The notes under the pieces were generated by a model that searched no databases, had not been told where the DNA came from, and saw only the letters and a program-made list of their open reading frames with translations. A program made the position numbers and the translations under genes. A stretch of DNA of 64,000 nt from Cytophagales bacterium (GTDB lineage Bacteria; Bacteroidota; Bacteroidia; Cytophagales; Cyclobacteriaceae), in assembly GCA_013298505.1 (NCBI GenBank), contig JAAFHY010000002.1, forward strand, positions 62,001 through 126,000, read 5' to 3'. Shown here piece after piece: positions 7,486 through 16,532 of the stretch; the first letter of the stretch is position 1; every line of letters starts with the position of its first letter.

Positions 7486-7839
7486 TTAACAGAAGGCATC
7501 CTCGATGTGTACAATTTCAGGTTGCCCATTTTGCTTATAGATGGCCACAATATCGTAGCGAATGTTTCCCCTCCAATCGGTTTGAAAAATGTACTGCTCT
7601 GCTCCTTCCATAATTTTGGCGGCTTTCTTTTCGCTCACAAACTCTTCGGGGTAGCCAAATGCAATTGAGGTGCGCAGTTTAACTTCAACAAATACAAGGC
7701 AATTATTCTTTTCTACAATCAGGTCAATTTCTGATCGCTTGAATCGGTAATTTCTCTCCAACAGCTTGTAGCCCTTGTCGATCAGATACTGGGCCGCCAG
7801 CGCCTCGCCTTCGTTTCCTTTTTTGATTTTATCGCTCAC
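7486..7839 (-). CDS. yraN: YraN/UPF0102 family nuclease-fold protein
   Basis: 117 residues, the normal length of the UPF0102/YraN family, which has a PD-(D/E)XK-like restriction endonuclease fold and is thought to act on DNA or recombination intermediates. Motifs are intact: GNEGEALAAQYLIDKGY (helix 1), RNYRFKRSEIDLIV (catalytic E and D), LVFVEVKLRT (ExK) and KAAKIMEGAEQYI. It is divergent from the sugar-phosphate isomerase gene with 42 bp between starts, so both promoters must overlap. Confidence 0.93.
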   Translation of the reverse strand: MSDKIKKGNEGEALAAQYLIDKGYKLLERNYRFKRSEIDLIVEKNNCLVFVEVKLRTSIAFGYPEEFVSEKKAAKIMEGAEQYIFQTDWRGNIRYDIVAIYKQNGQPEIVHIEDAFC

Positions 7840-7850
7840 AATAAATAATC

Positions 7851-7858
7851 TACCTTTG
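7851..7858 (+). promoter_or_regulatory. -7 element TACCTTTG upstream of the isomerase gene
   Basis: Exact match to the Bacteroidota -7 consensus TAnnTTTG, 23 bp before the start codon at 7882. A TTTG that could be the -33 box lies 25 bp upstream (7822-7825), slightly further than usual. Confidence 0.5.
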
Positions 7859-7881
7859 AAAATCTAAGATACTAACAAACA

Positions 7882-8880
7882 ATGAAGAAATTGATCGAAG
7901 GTTTTACGCTACAATTGGCAAGCGCATTAAAAATTGGGCAGTCGGTAGATTTGGTAAGGCCTGGCAGCGACATACGCAATATATTGATTACGGGCATGGG
8001 CGGCTCAGGCATTGGTGCCAACTTAGTAGAATCACTAACCTTTGGAAGAGTGCCAATACCGATTACGGTATCGAAGGGATATAACATTCCACAATTTGTA
8101 AGCCCGCATACGCTATTCATTGCTTGTTCTTACAGTGGTGACACAGAAGAAACTTTGGCGGCCATTAACAAAGCGATGCTGAAACGCGCACACATTATTT
8201 GCATAACTTCGGGTGGTAAAATGCTTGAACTGGCAAAAGAATACAATTTGTTTTGGATTCAAATTCCAGCGGGGTCAAAAAGCCCAAGAGCCAACTTAGG
8301 TTACTTAATGGTTTCGTTGTTATCCGCGCTGTACCACACCAATTTGATTGGCGCGGCATTTATGAAAGAAACCGAAAACGCGATTGAGTATTTAGATCGC
8401 GGAGAAAAAGCCATACAAGCAGAGGCAGAACTGATCGCCAAAAAATTAAAAGGCAAACTACCCATTATCTACTGCGATGAACGATTGAAAGCAATGGCCA
8501 CTCGTTTTCAAAATCAAATCAACGAAAATGCAAAGCAGCTAGCGCATATAAACACATTTCCAGAAATGAACCACAACGAAATTGTAGGCTGGCAATTCCC
8601 CGAAAATATTTTACCACAAGCGCAAGTAGTTTATTTATACTCCGACCACGACCATGAGCGCGTAGAGAAGCGCATGGAAATCTGTAGGCCCATTTTTGAA
8701 AAACGATCGAACCCGATTATCGATATTGTGGCCGAAGGCGCATCGCTCTTAGAACAATACTATTACCTTATTCATTTAACAGACTGGATCTCGTACTTCT
8801 TAGCAAAAGAAAATGGAGTAGATGCCGACACCGTTGAAGCAAGCGATTTTTTAAAAGAAGAATTAGGCAAGTTAAAGTAG
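7882..8880 (+). CDS. Bifunctional phosphoglucose/phosphomannose isomerase
   Basis: Interconverts glucose-6-phosphate, mannose-6-phosphate and fructose-6-phosphate, feeding glycolysis and mannose-derived glycans. 332 residues in the compact dual-specific PGI/PMI family. Two SIS sugar-phosphate-binding halves are visible: ITGMGGSGIGANLVE (about 33-47) with CSYSGDTEETL (about 76-86), then GKLPIIYCDERLKAMATRFQ. The C-terminal FPEMNHNEIVGW carries the conserved Glu/His acting in ring opening and isomerisation. The next gene, lipB, starts 30 bp downstream. Confidence 0.92.
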   Translation: MKKLIEGFTLQLASALKIGQSVDLVRPGSDIRNILITGMGGSGIGANLVESLTFGRVPIPITVSKGYNIPQFVSPHTLFIACSYSGDTEETLAAINKAMLKRAHIICITSGGKMLELAKEYNLFWIQIPAGSKSPRANLGYLMVSLLSALYHTNLIGAAFMKETENAIEYLDRGEKAIQAEAELIAKKLKGKLPIIYCDERLKAMATRFQNQINENAKQLAHINTFPEMNHNEIVGWQFPENILPQAQVVYLYSDHDHERVEKRMEICRPIFEKRSNPIIDIVAEGASLLEQYYYLIHLTDWISYFLAKENGVDADTVEASDFLKEELGKLK

Positions 8881-8910
8881 TTGAATGAGGAAACTTCATG
8901 AAGTCGAAAA

Positions 8911-9633
8911 TTGAACAACACCATAAATAAACAAATCCATTTTGCCGATCTTGGCCTGATTGACTATCAAAAGGCGTGGGATTACCAAACCGATTTGTTC
9001 AATCAAATTCTCGAAATAAAAAAGCAAAACCGCGAGCTTCCAATACCCGAACAACGAACAACGAACAACTACTTAATCTTCTGCGAACACCCTCACGTTT
9101 ACACACTAGGTAAAAGCGGTGACGAGAAAAATCTTTTGGTAAAAAAAGAAGACCTACACACCATTCAAGCAAGCTACTTTCCAATTAATCGCGGAGGAGA
9201 CATTACGTATCATGGCCCAGGGCAATTGGTGGTGTACCCCATCATTGATCTTGAAAATTTTTTTACTGACATCCATCAGTACATGCGGTTGCTAGAAGAA
9301 TCGGTCATTCAAACACTTGCCCAGTTCAATATTATCAGTGGCCGAATAAAGGGACTGACGGGAGTTTGGATTGACTTTGAAAATGAAAAATCGGCCAGAA
9401 AAATTTGTGCGCTTGGTGTTAAAACAAGCCGATGGGTAACTATGCACGGTTTAGCACTAAACGTTGGTGCCGATTTAACCTATTTTAAGAACATTGTGCC
9501 TTGCGGGATAGAAGATAAGGCCGTAACCTCAATGCATACAGAACTAGCTAGTGCCGTTAATATGGATGAAGTGAAAAAAACCATGAAAGAAAAAATTACT
9601 TCTCTTTTTGGAATGGCACTCTTACCTTCGTAA
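8911..9633 (+). CDS. lipB: Octanoyl-[acyl carrier protein] transferase LipB
   Basis: Transfers octanoate from acyl carrier protein to the lipoyl domains of 2-oxoacid dehydrogenases and GcvH, the first step of lipoate synthesis. 240 residues. The acyl-binding loop RGGDITYHGPGQLVVYPI and the GLALNV stretch are intact. The catalytic pair is Lys164 (RKICALG) and Cys198 (VPCG), 34 residues apart as in characterised enzymes. The start is TTG: the nearby ATGs at 8885 and 8898 are out of frame, and NKQIHFADLGLIDYQKAW matches the family N-terminus. No lipA is in the window. Confidence 0.95.
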   Translation: MNNTINKQIHFADLGLIDYQKAWDYQTDLFNQILEIKKQNRELPIPEQRTTNNYLIFCEHPHVYTLGKSGDEKNLLVKKEDLHTIQASYFPINRGGDITYHGPGQLVVYPIIDLENFFTDIHQYMRLLEESVIQTLAQFNIISGRIKGLTGVWIDFENEKSARKICALGVKTSRWVTMHGLALNVGADLTYFKNIVPCGIEDKAVTSMHTELASAVNMDEVKKTMKEKITSLFGMALLPS

Positions 9634-9635
9634 GG

Positions 9636-10643
9636 ATGAAGTCACTTCTACTCCTCTTTTCTTTTTCCATTACACAAATTGCTTTTGCGCAACTCTCTGA
9701 TAAGAAAAAACAGAAAGGCGTTTGTTGGGTAGGTGGCCGCGAAGTAGTTACTGAAAAAGAAATTGCAGCGTTAACAAGATGCAATGCAAATTGGATTTCG
9801 CAAACACCCTTTGCTTTTCAACGCGATCCGTATAGTTCCAAGATCAGAACAAATTTTTCATCTGATCGGGTTTGGTGGGGCGAATCGGATGAGGGCATCA
9901 GTAAAACTACTGCACTCACTCGCAAGGCGGGTATTAAAACAATTTTAAAACCACATATATGGGTTGGCAAAAGTTGGCCTGGCGCCATTGAAATGAAAAG
10001 TGATACTGCCTGGCAACGGTGGTTCCGTAACTACGAAAAATTTATTCTGCATTATGCCGAGCTAGCTGAAAAAAATAAAATTGAATTGTTTTGCATTGGC
10101 ACCGAACTTCATCTTACCATAAAAAAGGAAAAAGAATGGCGCGATCTAATTTACAAAATCCGATCGGTATACAATGGAAAATTAACCTATGCGGCCAACT
10201 TCAATAAGGAATATGAAGAGGTAAGGTTTTGGGATGCGTTGGACTTTATTGGTGTTCAGGCCTATTTCTCGCTAACCAAAAGCAAAGGCCATTCATTGGG
10301 CGAATTAAAAAAAGGATGGATAGATCCTATCAAATCTATTGATCGCATTCACAAAAAATTTAACAAACCTGTTTTGTTTACTGAAATAGGTTACCGAAGC
10401 GATACCAATGCAGGCATTGAGCCGTGGGTGTGGCCAAAAGAAAATAGCGGAGCAGAAATCTCAGATGACTGTCAAGCAAATTGCTATCGGGCATTTTTTG
10501 AAACTGTTTGGAAGCAGCCTTGGATGACAGGTGTTTATTTTTGGAAGTGGTACCCACATGGAGCTAACAGAAATGCCGCTATTGACTTTACACCTCAAGG
10601 CAAAATAGCAGAAAAAGTACTAGCCGAGAATTTTAAAAATTAG
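9636..10643 (+). CDS. Exported glycoside hydrolase, GH113-like
   Basis: 335 residues with a signal peptide (about 1-18, ITQIAFAQ). The remainder is a TIM barrel resembling GH113 beta-mannanases: KGVCWVGGREVV start, KTILKPHIWVGKSWPG strand, FCIGTELHL with likely acid/base E157, DFIGVQAYFSLT, and VLFTEIGYRSD with likely nucleophile E250. Spacing of the two glutamates on strands 4 and 7 fits clan GH-A. Substrate is inferred only; many Bacteroidota homologues lack characterised activity. It starts 2 bp after lipB, and its stop overlaps the convergent aminotransferase gene by 4 bp. Confidence 0.8.
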   Translation: MKSLLLLFSFSITQIAFAQLSDKKKQKGVCWVGGREVVTEKEIAALTRCNANWISQTPFAFQRDPYSSKIRTNFSSDRVWWGESDEGISKTTALTRKAGIKTILKPHIWVGKSWPGAIEMKSDTAWQRWFRNYEKFILHYAELAEKNKIELFCIGTELHLTIKKEKEWRDLIYKIRSVYNGKLTYAANFNKEYEEVRFWDALDFIGVQAYFSLTKSKGHSLGELKKGWIDPIKSIDRIHKKFNKPVLFTEIGYRSDTNAGIEPWVWPKENSGAEISDDCQANCYRAFFETVWKQPWMTGVYFWKWYPHGANRNAAIDFTPQGKIAEKVLAENFKN

Positions 10644-11911
10644 CCTTTCGATTCTGCTGCCAATTCTTTTAATGCAGCAATAAACAAATCCAGTTCGGTA
10701 ATTGTGGTATAAAGGTTTGGGGTAATTCGACAACCGTGCACATTAGCCCCATCAATGGCTACCGTATAAATCTTGTATCTCTTAAACAATACCTCAGCCA
10801 ACACACTTGGCTTCATTCCGGCAATACCTACATTGGCTATTCCGCAAGAGCGAGAAGGATCGAAAGGGGTATTGACAATTACATTTTTCAGGGTTCTAAC
10901 TCTAGATGTCCAGTAGGTTTGCAAAAATCGTAGGCGTGATTCTTTCCTGGCCGCTCCAATTTTTTGATGGTAATCAATCGCGTTGATAATCGCCAAATCG
11001 GTATGCACCGGGTGCGTACCAGTATGGTTCAATCTATAAATATCATCTTGCTTCTTTCCTTCTTCACCAAACAATGGCCATAATTCGGCAATGATTTCTT
11101 TTTTTACATACAATATCCCAGCACCTAGCGGCACACTTAGCCACTTATGCAAACTCGCGCCATAATAATCGCAATTCAAATCAGAAATGGAAAATTGAAT
11201 GTGGGCAAAGGCATGTGCGCCATCTACCATTACCTTCACGCCTTTGGTATGTGCCATCTCGCAAATTTTCCGGATCGGCAAAATCTGCCCGGTTATATTT
11301 ATCATGTGACACACCATCAACAATTTTGTATTGGGTGTAATTGCATTGGCATAGAGAGTTACTATTTCTTCGTCAGACGCAGGGTGGTTGGGCACCGAAA
11401 TTACTTTGGTTATAACTCTATGCCTTTTGGTCACTTGTTTAAACATATCCTGCATGGCACCATAGTCTTGCTCGGCCAGCACTGCTTCATCACCAGATTT
11501 CCAATTTTGCCCAGCGATTACCGTATCAAGCGATTCGGTTGTGTTTCGCGTTATGATCAACTCTTCTGAAGAACAGCCCGCCAAGGCAGCAAGTTTTGAT
11601 GCTGCTAATTTTTTATTTTCCCATTGCACGGTGCGCATATAATACGAGCCTTGATAATTTACTTCGCGCACATGGCCAATAAAATTTTCTAACGTCTCTT
11701 GCGGAAGAAAACAATAGTACCCATTCTCTAAATTTATATAATCTGATTTGAGTTTATACCCCGCTCTTATTCCCTCCCAAAATGTTTCATCACTTGCCAG
11801 TTCATCTGGTTGAATAGTGTCGTGGGCAGAAATCCAATGGCCCAATGCATCTAATGGAAGTAGCCCTGCTAATCCAATAGCCGTGTTTTTCAGAAATGTT
11901 CGCTTATCCAT
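10640..11911 (-). CDS. PLP-dependent aminotransferase class V-fold protein, probably exported
   Basis: Fold-type I PLP enzyme of the class V/cysteine desulfurase group. The PLP lysine is in SLHKW (K256 from my start), preceded by VMVDGAHAFAH with the aspartate that binds the pyridine nitrogen, and TRNTTESL early on. I start at MDKRTFLKN (11911) rather than the in-frame ATG at 11947, because KRTFLKNTAIGLAGLLPL is a Tat-like export signal, though its second arginine is replaced by lysine (KR). Isopenicillin-N-epimerase-like homologues with such leaders are common in Bacteroidota. The substrate is unknown. It is convergent with the GH113 gene. Confidence 0.82.
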   Translation of the reverse strand: MDKRTFLKNTAIGLAGLLPLDALGHWISAHDTIQPDELASDETFWEGIRAGYKLKSDYINLENGYYCFLPQETLENFIGHVREVNYQGSYYMRTVQWENKKLAASKLAALAGCSSEELIITRNTTESLDTVIAGQNWKSGDEAVLAEQDYGAMQDMFKQVTKRHRVITKVISVPNHPASDEEIVTLYANAITPNTKLLMVCHMINITGQILPIRKICEMAHTKGVKVMVDGAHAFAHIQFSISDLNCDYYGASLHKWLSVPLGAGILYVKKEIIAELWPLFGEEGKKQDDIYRLNHTGTHPVHTDLAIINAIDYHQKIGAARKESRLRFLQTYWTSRVRTLKNVIVNTPFDPSRSCGIANVGIAGMKPSVLAEVLFKRYKIYTVAIDGANVHGCRITPNLYTTITELDLFIAALKELAAESKG

Positions 11912-12033
11912 ATCACAATATAAACAAAAGATAAATCGCATAAACATCTATTTGAAACTCCGTGGTAATGATTATTCTAAACATTAAACCACTACTATCT
12001 ATTCAAAAAATTATTATCTACGCAAAATGAATT

Positions 12034-12041
12034 TAACTTTG
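12034..12041 (+). promoter_or_regulatory. -7 element TAACTTTG
   Basis: Exact TAnnTTTG match, 20 bp before the start at 12062. No clear -33 TTTG at the expected distance. Confidence 0.4.
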
Positions 12042-12061
12042 TCTAAATTGTTAAACCAGAA

Positions 12062-12466
12062 ATGAAGAAAGACATTCAAATACCCGTTGTGGAAAATGTA
12101 ACGCTAGCGGTTGCCCGCGAACTAAATTTACTTAACCAATTCGAGTGGAAAGTGTACCTGATCAACAACAATTCCTTCGCGATTGAAAATACCTTGGTGG
12201 CGAGTAAAGGCTACGGAGAAAAAGATGGAGAGACTCAACGCACCTCAACCCTTCGTCATTTTTTAGCGACCGTACCTGCTAACACCACCATTGTTATTGA
12301 GCCTATTGACCCCACGGTATTTCACTTAAACAACGAATATTGGGTTAGCTATTATATTGGCACTCAGATTTACGACAAGAAATTTGTTTATGTACCCGAT
12401 ACAATTTGCGAAGCAAACGTTACCTTTATCAACGAGTTACAGTTAGAAGGTGTTTTACATTCCTGA
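12062..12466 (+). CDS. Conserved Bacteroidota hypothetical protein
   Basis: 134 residues, no signal peptide or membrane segment, so cytoplasmic. I recognise the pattern MKKDIQIPVVENVTLAVARE, then NNSFAIENTLVASKGYG and LNNEYWVSYYIGTQIYDKKF, as a small conserved family in Bacteroidota that some databases label, without support, as a phenylalanyl-tRNA synthetase subunit; nothing of an aminoacyl-tRNA synthetase is present. It appears mostly beta. Gene order places it 15 bp before a 3'-5' exonuclease gene, which suggests co-transcription. Function unknown. Confidence 0.75.
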   Translation: MKKDIQIPVVENVTLAVARELNLLNQFEWKVYLINNNSFAIENTLVASKGYGEKDGETQRTSTLRHFLATVPANTTIVIEPIDPTVFHLNNEYWVSYYIGTQIYDKKFVYVPDTICEANVTFINELQLEGVLHS

Positions 12467-12481
12467 TTAGATTCACCCAAT

Positions 12482-13198
12482 ATGAATCCTTCTCTTAAAG
12501 ACATTCTTTTCTTAGATATTGAAACTGTAGGCTGCGTAGAAAAGTATGATCAGCTCAACGAACGCCTTAAAACACAGTGGGCACGGAAGGCCGCTTTCTT
12601 TAAGCGCGAAGAAGGCCAAACCGATGAAGATTTATTTTACGAGAAAGCAGGCATCTATGCAGAGTTTGGAAAAATTGTAGTGATAGCTATTGGAAAATAT
12701 ATAGAAAATGAAAAAGGGGAATTGAGCTTGCGCACTAAGTATTTTGCCGAGCATGATGAAAAGAGACTACTTACTGATTTTAAATCGGCTATAGAGAAAC
12801 TAGATCCATCAACTAAATTGTGTGCTCATAACGGAAAAGAATTTGACTTCCCCTACATGAGCAGGCGCATGTTAGTAAATGATATTGCCCTGCCTAACTT
12901 ACTAGACTTGGCAGGTCGCAGGCCATGGGAAATTCCACATCTCGATACGATGGAGCTATGGAAATTTGGCGATTATAAGCATTATACTTCCCTCGATTTG
13001 CTAACCGCCATCTTTCAAATTCCATCCAGCAAAGGAAGTATGGATGGCTCGATGGTGAGCAAAGTTTATTATGGCGAAAAAGAATTAACCAAAATTGCTT
13101 TTTATTGCGTAGGAGATGTAGTCGCAATTGCGCAACTCTACTTGAAGATGAAAGGTCAACCGATCATCCCGGATTCAAACATCATACGAACGAACTGA
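12482..13198 (+). CDS. PolB-type 3'-5' exonuclease (DEDD, RNase H fold)
   Basis: 238-residue stand-alone exonuclease resembling the proofreading domain of family B DNA polymerases. Exo I is FLDIETVG (D12, E14), Exo II is CAHNGKEFDFPYM with the catalytic Asp, and Exo III is YCVGDVVAIAQL with the last Asp. The middle contains the tight DTMELWKFGDYKHYTSLDLL segment typical of this group. It probably degrades or trims DNA or RNA in repair; the exact substrate is not known. Likely transcribed with the preceding small gene. Confidence 0.87.
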   Translation: MNPSLKDILFLDIETVGCVEKYDQLNERLKTQWARKAAFFKREEGQTDEDLFYEKAGIYAEFGKIVVIAIGKYIENEKGELSLRTKYFAEHDEKRLLTDFKSAIEKLDPSTKLCAHNGKEFDFPYMSRRMLVNDIALPNLLDLAGRRPWEIPHLDTMELWKFGDYKHYTSLDLLTAIFQIPSSKGSMDGSMVSKVYYGEKELTKIAFYCVGDVVAIAQLYLKMKGQPIIPDSNIIRTN

Positions 13199-13269
13199 AG
13201 ATTATTTTGTACTTTTATTGTTGAATTTACAACCCTACATACATCTTATCCCTCACGTCCCTAAACAAT

Positions 13270-13285
13270 CCCGATAGCTATCGGG
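13270..13285. repeat. Perfect 16-bp palindrome CCCGATAGCTATCGGG
   Basis: Perfect palindrome in the 207-bp gap before RNase R, without a T-tract. It is the same length as the one at 1230, also with short G+C-rich ends, but different in sequence. The rest of this gap shows no gene. Confidence 0.6.
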
Positions 13286-13405
13286 GAAACGCACCACTAC
13301 ATTGTGGCAAAATAACAAGGCCTTTTTTTTGGCTTAAAAAAATCAAATTGAACTATTAACGTTTTGGGATAACCGAGTGGATCCAAATAAAATAAAGCTA
13401 TAACC

Positions 13406-15571
13406 ATGAGCAAAAAAAAATTTAAAGAGAATAAGGAAAAGAAGCAAAAGAAAGAGAAAAGCGGCTTATACAGCTCGCTACTTTCCTTGTTAAACGAATC
13501 AGAAAAAGGCTATACCACACAACAGTTGGTCAAAAAACTTCAAATCAAGAAAAAGTCATTGATCGAAGATTTATATCGCCTGCTTGAATCGTTATTGGAA
13601 GACGACAAGATTGAACAACTCAGCAACGCAAACTTCAGAGCAAAGCGAACCTCCTCCGGCAAAGGCGTAGTAGGCATTGTAGATCACGTAAACCCACGAT
13701 TTGCTTACGTGGCAACGGGCGAAGAAGGATCAAAGGATATTTATGTTCAATCGCGCGATCTAGGCTCTGCATTGCATGGAGACACCGTTAAAGTCGCTTT
13801 GTTGGGAAAGAAAAATGGAGCAAGTCCTGAAGGAAAAGTAATTGAGATTGTGAAGCGAGGCCGCAATCGGTTTGTGGGTAGACTTGAAGTTTCAAAATCA
13901 TTTGGCTTTATCGTACCCGACTTTAAAAAAATATATAGCGATTTTTTTGTTTATCCAGAAAATATTAACGGAGCCAAAGCAAACGACAAGGTTTTGTTTG
14001 AAGTAACCAAGTGGGCAGAAGGAGACAAAAGTGCAGAAGGGAAAGTTGTTGAAATCCTGGGAAAAGCTGGAGAAAATAATGCCGAGATACATTCCATTAT
14101 GGCAGAGTTTGATTTACCTTTCCGCTTTCCTGAATCGGTTTTAAAAGAGTCGGAAAAAATTCAAGAAGGAATAACAGCCGAAGAGGTGAAAAAACGAAGA
14201 GACTTTAGAAAAGTACTTACGTTCACCATCGACCCAGAAGATGCCAAAGATTTTGACGATGCCATTTCGTTTCAGCATTTACCAAACGGGAACTATGAAA
14301 TTGGTGTACATATTGCCGATGTAACTCACTATGTACGTCCAGGTAACGAGTTAGATGCCGATGCTTTTGATAGAGCAACTTCTGTTTATTTAGTAGATCG
14401 AACAGTACCCATGCTGCCCGAGCGATTATCTAACGCACTCTGTTCGCTTCGACCTAATGAAGATAAACTCACGTTTGCTGCCGTTTTTGAAATGGATGCA
14501 AAAGGTAAAATCCACAAGGAATGGTTTGGCCGAACGGTGATTCATTCCGACAACCGCTTTACCTACGAACAAGCCCAAGAAGTAATTGAAAGTGGGAAGG
14601 GCATTTTTGCCGAAGAAATCAAAATACTCAATGCCCTCCATCTTATTCTTCGCAAAGAAAGATTTAAAAAAGGGGCCGTAAACTTTGAAACCACCGAAGT
14701 TAAATTTAAACTCGATAAAGAAGGCAAGCCGTTAATGGTGGTACCAAAAGTTAGAAAAGAGGCACACAAGTTAATTGAAGAATTTATGTTGCTGGCCAAT
14801 CGGGCAGTAGCCACTTACATTTATAAAATGAAAAAAGGCGAAGAGAAAAATACATTTGTCTATCGCACACACGATTTTCCCAATCCCGAAAAAGTTGCCG
14901 ACTTTGCCGTATTCGCAAAGCAATTTGGCCATACGTTAGATATTGAAGAATCAGCTGTGTCCCGTTCGCTCAACAAATTAATGGATTCGATAGAAGGCAA
15001 GCCGGAACAAAATGTTTTGCAATCACTCGCTGTACGAGCCATGGCGAAGGCTAAGTACACCACTGAAGCCAAAGCTCATTTTGGGTTGGCATTTGATCAC
15101 TACACTCATTTCACTTCGCCCATTAGAAGGTATCCCGACATGATGGTGCACCGTCTGTTGCAGCATTACCTAGACGGTGGCAAATCAGTAGGCAAAAAAG
15201 AGTTTGAGGAAAAATGTATTCACTCTTCAGAAAGAGAAAAACGTGCGGCCGATGCCGAGCGTGCCAGCATTAAATACAAGCAGGTAGAATTTATGAGTCT
15301 TGCCGACAAAAAACCATACGATGGAATTATTACAGGCGTGACTGAGTTTGGGATTTTTGTTGAAATTGTTGAAACAAAATGCGAGGGCATGGTGCGCATG
15401 GCCGACATGAAAGATGACTTTTACGAATTTGATGAAAAGAACTATCGCGCCATTGGCCGTAGAAGAAAAAAAGTATACCGGCTTGGCGATAAAGTTGTGG
15501 TACAAATAAAGAAAACAGATGTGGATAGAAGACTAATTGATTTAACTTTTGAAATAAATATTTTCGAATAG
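13406..15571 (+). CDS. rnr: Ribonuclease R
   Basis: Processive 3'-5' exoribonuclease of the RNB family that degrades structured RNA. 721 residues. Order: very lysine-rich N-terminus (1-30), a winged-helix segment (SLLNESEKGYTTQQLVKKLQ), two cold-shock domains (about 80-210), the RNB catalytic domain with TIDPEDAKDFDDAIS (aspartates D276, D282, D284, D285), the HFTSPIRRYPDMMVHRLLQH signature, and a C-terminal S1 domain (DGIITGVTEFGIFVEIVE). The C-terminal lysine-rich tail of the enterobacterial enzyme is absent. A polyprenyl synthase gene starts 1 bp after the stop. Confidence 0.95.
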   Translation: MSKKKFKENKEKKQKKEKSGLYSSLLSLLNESEKGYTTQQLVKKLQIKKKSLIEDLYRLLESLLEDDKIEQLSNANFRAKRTSSGKGVVGIVDHVNPRFAYVATGEEGSKDIYVQSRDLGSALHGDTVKVALLGKKNGASPEGKVIEIVKRGRNRFVGRLEVSKSFGFIVPDFKKIYSDFFVYPENINGAKANDKVLFEVTKWAEGDKSAEGKVVEILGKAGENNAEIHSIMAEFDLPFRFPESVLKESEKIQEGITAEEVKKRRDFRKVLTFTIDPEDAKDFDDAISFQHLPNGNYEIGVHIADVTHYVRPGNELDADAFDRATSVYLVDRTVPMLPERLSNALCSLRPNEDKLTFAAVFEMDAKGKIHKEWFGRTVIHSDNRFTYEQAQEVIESGKGIFAEEIKILNALHLILRKERFKKGAVNFETTEVKFKLDKEGKPLMVVPKVRKEAHKLIEEFMLLANRAVATYIYKMKKGEEKNTFVYRTHDFPNPEKVADFAVFAKQFGHTLDIEESAVSRSLNKLMDSIEGKPEQNVLQSLAVRAMAKAKYTTEAKAHFGLAFDHYTHFTSPIRRYPDMMVHRLLQHYLDGGKSVGKKEFEEKCIHSSEREKRAADAERASIKYKQVEFMSLADKKPYDGIITGVTEFGIFVEIVETKCEGMVRMADMKDDFYEFDEKNYRAIGRRRKKVYRLGDKVVVQIKKTDVDRRLIDLTFEINIFE

Positions 15572-15572
15572 C

Positions 15573-16532
15573 ATGTTGAATACTTATAAAAAACTTATTG
15601 AAAAAGAAATCGCTTTTAAAGATTACGGAAGCCAGCCAAAATCACTTTACGAACCAATAAAGTACTTGATGACTTTAGGAGGCAAGCGACTACGTCCTTT
15701 GTTGGTTTTGCTTGCTTATTCTCTTTACAAAAAGAATCCCAAGAAAATTGTAAAGTATGCTGTTGCAGTAGAAGCGTTTCACAATTTCACGCTCATGCAC
15801 GATGACATTATGGACAAAGCTCCTTTGCGAAGGGGAAAGGCAACCGTACATGAAAAATGGAATGTAAACACCGCCATTTTATCTGGAGATGTAATGCTAG
15901 TTCGAGTGTATGATATGTTCTTATCGCTTGAGGGGAATAAATTAAAGCAAGTATTAAAAGCCTTTAATAAATGCGCTGCTGAAGTGTGCGAAGGCCAGCA
16001 GTGGGACATGGAGTTTGAGACAAAGACAAAGGTCACAGAAGAGCAGTACCTAGAAATGATTAGACTAAAAACTGCCGTTCTTCTTGGATTTAGTTTAGAG
16101 CTTGGCGCCATCTTAGCCGATGCCCCCAAGAAAGAACAAATAGCCTTGCGCAATTTTGGTGTTAACATCGGAATCGGGTTTCAGCTAAAAGACGATTTGC
16201 TGGATGTTTATGCAGACGATGAAAAATTCGGAAAACAAGTAGGCGGAGATATCATTGCAAATAAAAAAACCATGCTTCTCATTTTGGCTTTGAGATCGGC
16301 CAAAGGCAAGCAAATGCAAGAGTTGATTAAATGGATTGAAGCTAAAAAATTTAATAAAACCCAGAAAGTGAAAGCCGTCACAAAAATTTATGATTCACTC
16401 CGCATTGCTGCCCTTACCGAAACCAAAATAGAGCAATACTTCAAAAAGGGATTCAATAATCTTTCTACTATTGCCAAAAATAAAAAGTATTTAGAGGCAT
16501 TTACAAAAGACCTTATCGGCAGGCAAGCCTAA
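15573..16532 (+). CDS. Polyprenyl diphosphate synthase (trans-prenyltransferase)
   Basis: Condenses isopentenyl diphosphate onto allylic primers to build linear isoprenoids (menaquinone side chain or farnesyl/geranylgeranyl chain). 319 residues. GGKRLRPLLVLLA binds IPP; the first Asp-rich motif is DDIMD at 77-81 and the second DDLLD at 207-211. Two residues between the aspartates of the first motif mark the bacterial type. Chain length cannot be read reliably. Translation is probably coupled to rnr, whose stop lies 1 bp away; it overlaps the next gene convergently by 4 bp. Confidence 0.93.
   Translation: MLNTYKKLIEKEIAFKDYGSQPKSLYEPIKYLMTLGGKRLRPLLVLLAYSLYKKNPKKIVKYAVAVEAFHNFTLMHDDIMDKAPLRRGKATVHEKWNVNTAILSGDVMLVRVYDMFLSLEGNKLKQVLKAFNKCAAEVCEGQQWDMEFETKTKVTEEQYLEMIRLKTAVLLGFSLELGAILADAPKKEQIALRNFGVNIGIGFQLKDDLLDVYADDEKFGKQVGGDIIANKKTMLLILALRSAKGKQMQELIKWIEAKKFNKTQKVKAVTKIYDSLRIAALTETKIEQYFKKGFNNLSTIAKNKKYLEAFTKDLIGRQA

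Noticed and set aside
11147-11569. 140-codon plus-strand ORF opposite the aminotransferase gene
   Set aside because: Antisense to conserved PLP-enzyme motifs; composition rich in His/Tyr/Cys typical of a shadow frame.
12062-12466. Phenylalanyl-tRNA synthetase subunit label
   Set aside because: Only 134 residues, with none of the class II synthetase motifs.
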